A stretch of DNA of 64,000 nt, from NCBI RefSeq assembly GCF_034702125.1, contig NC_085866.1, positions 13,690,564 through 13,754,563 of the forward strand, in the 5' to 3' direction. Made by a program: the position numbers and the translations under genes. The notes under the pieces are model-generated. The model saw nothing but the letters and a program-made list of their open reading frames with translations. It did not search any database and had not been told where the DNA came from. Positions 63,947 to 64,000 of this stretch are shown in pieces. The stretch's first letter is position 1. Each line of letters begins with the position of its first letter. This stretch comes from Engraulis encrasicolus. Its lineage: Eukaryota > Chordata > Actinopteri > Clupeiformes > Engraulidae.

Positions 63947-64000
63947 ACAATGTGTGAGATTTTGTTCTTATGTTTGAATAATAACCATGATTATATCCAT

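Overview
The window is nuclear DNA of a ray-finned (teleost-type) fish. Very long CA/TG microsatellites, many hAT-type MITEs with 8-bp target duplications, Tc1/mariner, piggyBac, L2-like LINE and tRNA-SINE copies, and intron-rich vertebrate genes all point there. No bacterial-style operon, CRISPR array or rRNA is present. Three real host genes lie head-to-tail on the minus strand. In transcription order they are ikbkg (NEMO, 63720 down to 35874, 5' end beyond the window), ssr4 (TRAP-delta, 34772 to 31434) and sephs2 (selenophosphate synthetase 2, 30180 to 15268). I rebuilt them exon by exon. Splice phases agree throughout, and the joined proteins read without interruption, except for one in-frame TGA in sephs2 at the family's selenocysteine position.

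Layout. 1-15 kb: repeat-dominated intergenic DNA. It holds a Tc1-like element with an apparently intact transposase at the left edge, a hAT relic in a CA array with another TIR element nested in it, a long polypurine tract, a CCCATACA minisatellite, several TG arrays, two clean hAT MITEs and a nested transposon complex at 9.7-11.5 kb. 15.3-30.2 kb: sephs2 in eight coding exons, with a 7-kb intron full of mobile-element relics. 31.4-34.8 kb: ssr4 in six coding exons. 35.9-63.7 kb: ikbkg in at least twelve coding exons. Its introns contain an L2-like LINE, a THAP/YqaJ transposon remnant, a piggyBac-like element with a Tc1-like element nested inside, hAT MITEs, foldback elements and a diverged segmental duplication. 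The genes have separate functions: NF-kappaB signalling scaffold, ER translocon-associated subunit and selenium donor synthesis. I see no sign of functional coupling beyond co-orientation.

I found no new multi-gene system. The most unusual structure is in ikbkg. The 3' ends of two consecutive exons encoding the ubiquitin-binding coiled coil, with splice donor or donor-like sequence, have been copied many times into their downstream introns, each copy separated by a (CA)n tract. That gives 14 extra copies at 44.95-46.59 kb and about 11 at 37.95-38.78 kb. A second notable signal is a set of dispersed foldback elements sharing a small motif (TGANGAAG, a stem of varying sequence but kept pairing, then CCGAAACG), which looks like covariation.
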